6,492 nt of DNA from Saprospiraceae bacterium (GTDB lineage Bacteria > Bacteroidota > Bacteroidia > Chitinophagales > Saprospiraceae), in the NCBI GenBank assembly GCA_020849825.1, contig JADZFP010000130.1, forward strand, positions 1 to 6,492. Direction: 5' to 3'. Shown in pieces: positions 5,290-6,492 of this stretch (within the stretch, counting starts at the first letter, position 1; every line of letters starts with the position of its first letter). Position numbers and translations under genes: made by a program. The notes beneath the pieces were generated by a model. It was not told the origin of the DNA. It worked only from the letters and a program-made list of their open reading frames with translations, and did no database searches.

Positions 5290-6375
5290 ATGACACCACA
5301 AGAGCAGTTTTTTGAAGGCCTAAAAGTAGTCGAATTTGCCAGCGTACTGGCTGGGCCCGCCGTCGGGATGTTTTTTGCCGAGCTGGGCGCGGAAGTGATT
5401 AAAATTGAAAACAAAACTACGGGCGGCGACATGACGCGGGGCTGGAAACTGCCGGGAGAAGACCCTCAAACGCAGGAGTCGGCCTATTTTTGCAGTGTAA
5501 ATTGGGGTAAAAAACACCTTTTCCTCGATCTCGGCGATCCGGTAGAGCGACAAAAAGCATTGCAACTGGCCCTGGAAGCCGATGTGGTAATCACCAATTT
5601 CAAACCCTCCTCCGCCCGCCGCTGGGGGCTCGATCCCGCCAGTCTGCGCGCCCGAAACACCCGCCTGATCGTGGCACAGCTCAATGCTTTTGCCGATCCG
5701 GAAGATGAAAGCCCGGCATTCGATGTCGTGTTGCAGGCAGAAGCCGGTTTTTTATACATGACCGGCGAAGCCGGCGGCGCGCCCGTCAAGATGCCCGTGG
5801 CGCTCATCGACCTGCTGGCTGCCCATCAGTTGAAAGAGGCTATTTTGCTCGCTTTGTTCCGGCGGGAGCGCAGCGGCGAGGGCGCCATCGTCAGCACTTC
5901 GTTGTTTGAGAGCGCTGTGGCCTCGCTGGCCAATCAGGCGGCCAATTACCTCATGGCCGGCCATATTCCGCAACGACTCGGCACCCGGCACCCGAACATT
6001 GCGCCCTATGGCGATGTTTTTACCGCTGCCGATGGCCTGCCGGTACTGCTGGCAGTAGGAACCGAACGGCAATTCCGGCAACTTTGCGCTGTATTGGAAC
6101 TGGACGATCTGCTTGAAAACCCCGATTTCCAAACCAATACCGCGCGTGTCCGCCACCGGGAAGCCCTGAATGCCCTTTTAACGATGAAAATTGCCCGCTA
6201 CCCCGCCGGCGAGTTGCTGCACCGACTGAAAACCTCGGGCGTACCGGCTGCCTGTATCCGCGATATGAAAGCGGTTTTCGATCTGCCGGAAGCCCAAGCC
6301 ATGGTGCTACGCGATACCTTGCCCGACGGCAGAACGGGACAACGCGTCAGAACCGCGGCATTTCATCTTGAGTGA
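5290..6375 (+). CDS. CaiB/BaiF family (class III) CoA-transferase
   Basis: Class III CoA-transferases move CoA between acyl groups through an acyl-aspartyl enzyme intermediate. The ATG at 5290 gives 361 residues, and TTG at 5275 would add only five non-family residues. Family blocks in order: LKVVEFASVLAGP (11-23), LGAEVIKIE (32-40), VNWGKKHLFLDL (70-81), the nucleophile region FDVVLQAEAG with Asp145, MTGEAGGAPVKMPVALID (157-174), GTRHPNIAPYGDVF (231-244) and VGTERQFRQLC (256-266). The donor and acceptor acids cannot be told from sequence; formyl/oxalate, carnitine and succinyl-CoA-linked members share these motifs. The protein ends at TAAFHLE and lacks the roughly 40-residue tail many 390-410-residue members carry. 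I see no continuation of homology in the other frames, so this may be a naturally short subgroup. It diverges from nnr over 32 bp, and a GAGGAT tandem repeat begins in its stop codon. Confidence 0.92.
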   Translation: MTPQEQFFEGLKVVEFASVLAGPAVGMFFAELGAEVIKIENKTTGGDMTRGWKLPGEDPQTQESAYFCSVNWGKKHLFLDLGDPVERQKALQLALEADVVITNFKPSSARRWGLDPASLRARNTRLIVAQLNAFADPEDESPAFDVVLQAEAGFLYMTGEAGGAPVKMPVALIDLLAAHQLKEAILLALFRRERSGEGAIVSTSLFESAVASLANQAANYLMAGHIPQRLGTRHPNIAPYGDVFTAADGLPVLLAVGTERQFRQLCAVLELDDLLENPDFQTNTARVRHREALNALLTMKIARYPAGELLHRLKTSGVPAACIRDMKAVFDLPEAQAMVLRDTLPDGRTGQRVRTAAFHLE

Positions 6376-6405
6376 GGATTTGAGGATGCGAGGATGCGAG
6401 GATTT
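6374..6405. repeat. Four-unit 8-bp tandem repeat GAGGAT(TT/GC)
   Basis: Four contiguous 8-bp units read GAGGATTT, GAGGATGC, GAGGATGC, GAGGATTT, and a decayed fifth begins at 6406 (GATATATG). The first unit starts at the second base of the CoA-transferase TGA stop. The two variants are arranged symmetrically (A-B-B-A). The purine-rich unit has no dyad, so it is not a hairpin terminator. It may be a polymorphic simple repeat or one end of a dispersed intergenic repeat. Confidence 0.75.
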
Positions 6406-6492
6406 GATATATGGGTTGTTACTTCTCTCGGATAGAATTCTGGACTGTTATAATTTACTGGGCCTGGCAGATTGGAAAATGAAAATGCAAAA
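6376..6492. other. Terminal intergenic stretch, no gene called
   Basis: After the CoA-transferase stop, 117 bp remain. Apart from the 8-bp repeats the sequence is A/T-rich and its base use is unlike the coding DNA. No hairpin followed by a T-run is seen. An ATG at 6479-6481 preceded by GGAAA could open a plus-strand gene (M-K-M-Q), but four codons are too few to call one. A TATAAT hexamer at 6449-6454 is probably not a promoter in this phylum. Confidence 0.55.

Noticed and set aside
5321..5328. TACTTTTA on the minus strand as a -7 box for nnr
   Set aside because: It lacks the final G of TAnnTTTG and has no -33 TTG; too weak to list as a promoter.
6449..6454. TATAAT hexamer near the right edge as a sigma70-type promoter
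   Set aside because: There is no TTGACA-like partner at the right distance, and the window's phylum appears to use TAnnTTTG boxes.
6479..6492. ATG at 6479 as the start of a downstream gene
   Set aside because: Only four complete codons are visible before the window ends, with no way to judge coding character.

Overview
The window looks like a piece of chromosome from a fairly GC-rich member of the Bacteroidota, possibly a Saprospiria-type organism. This rests on three things: two perfect copies of the Bacteroidota-type -7 promoter box (TAnnTTTG), start codons without convincing Shine-Dalgarno sequences, and protein types common in that phylum (an OmpH/Skp-like chaperone, a DUF922-like lipoprotein, a fused Nnr protein). 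The lineage is an inference. No mobile element, CRISPR array, tRNA or rRNA was recognised.

Layout. (1) Positions 1-120, minus strand: the first 40 codons of an OmpH/Skp-type periplasmic chaperone that runs off the left edge. (2) Positions 121-493: a 373-bp divergent intergenic region with one -7 box facing each way and, upstream of the hutH box, three helically phased TTTAACCC repeats plus a 14-bp palindrome. (3) Positions 494-1984, plus strand: histidine ammonia-lyase (hutH), with every active-site residue checked present and no other hut gene in the window. (4) Positions 5257 down to 1966, minus strand: a probable gene cluster of bifunctional NAD(P)HX epimerase/dehydratase (nnr), a DUF1653 protein translationally overlapped with it (ATGA), a PaiA-like GNAT acetyltransferase, and a lipoprotein with a degenerate DUF922-like domain. 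The lipoprotein's 3' end overlaps that of hutH by 19 bp, tail to tail. (5) Positions 5290-6375, plus strand: a class III (CaiB/BaiF) CoA-transferase, divergent from nnr across only 32 bp. (6) Positions 6376-6492: no callable gene, but a four-unit 8-bp tandem repeat that starts inside the CoA-transferase stop codon.

Functionally this is mostly housekeeping and catabolic chromosome: envelope biogenesis (OmpH), histidine deamination to urocanate (HutH), repair of damaged nicotinamide cofactors (Nnr), small-molecule acetylation (PaiA-like) and CoA-thioester transfer. I see no clear new multi-gene system. The items most worth a second look are the phased repeat array before hutH, the lipoprotein that keeps a DUF922-like framework but has lost most of its HExxH-like motif, and the overlap-coupled nnr-DUF1653 pair.
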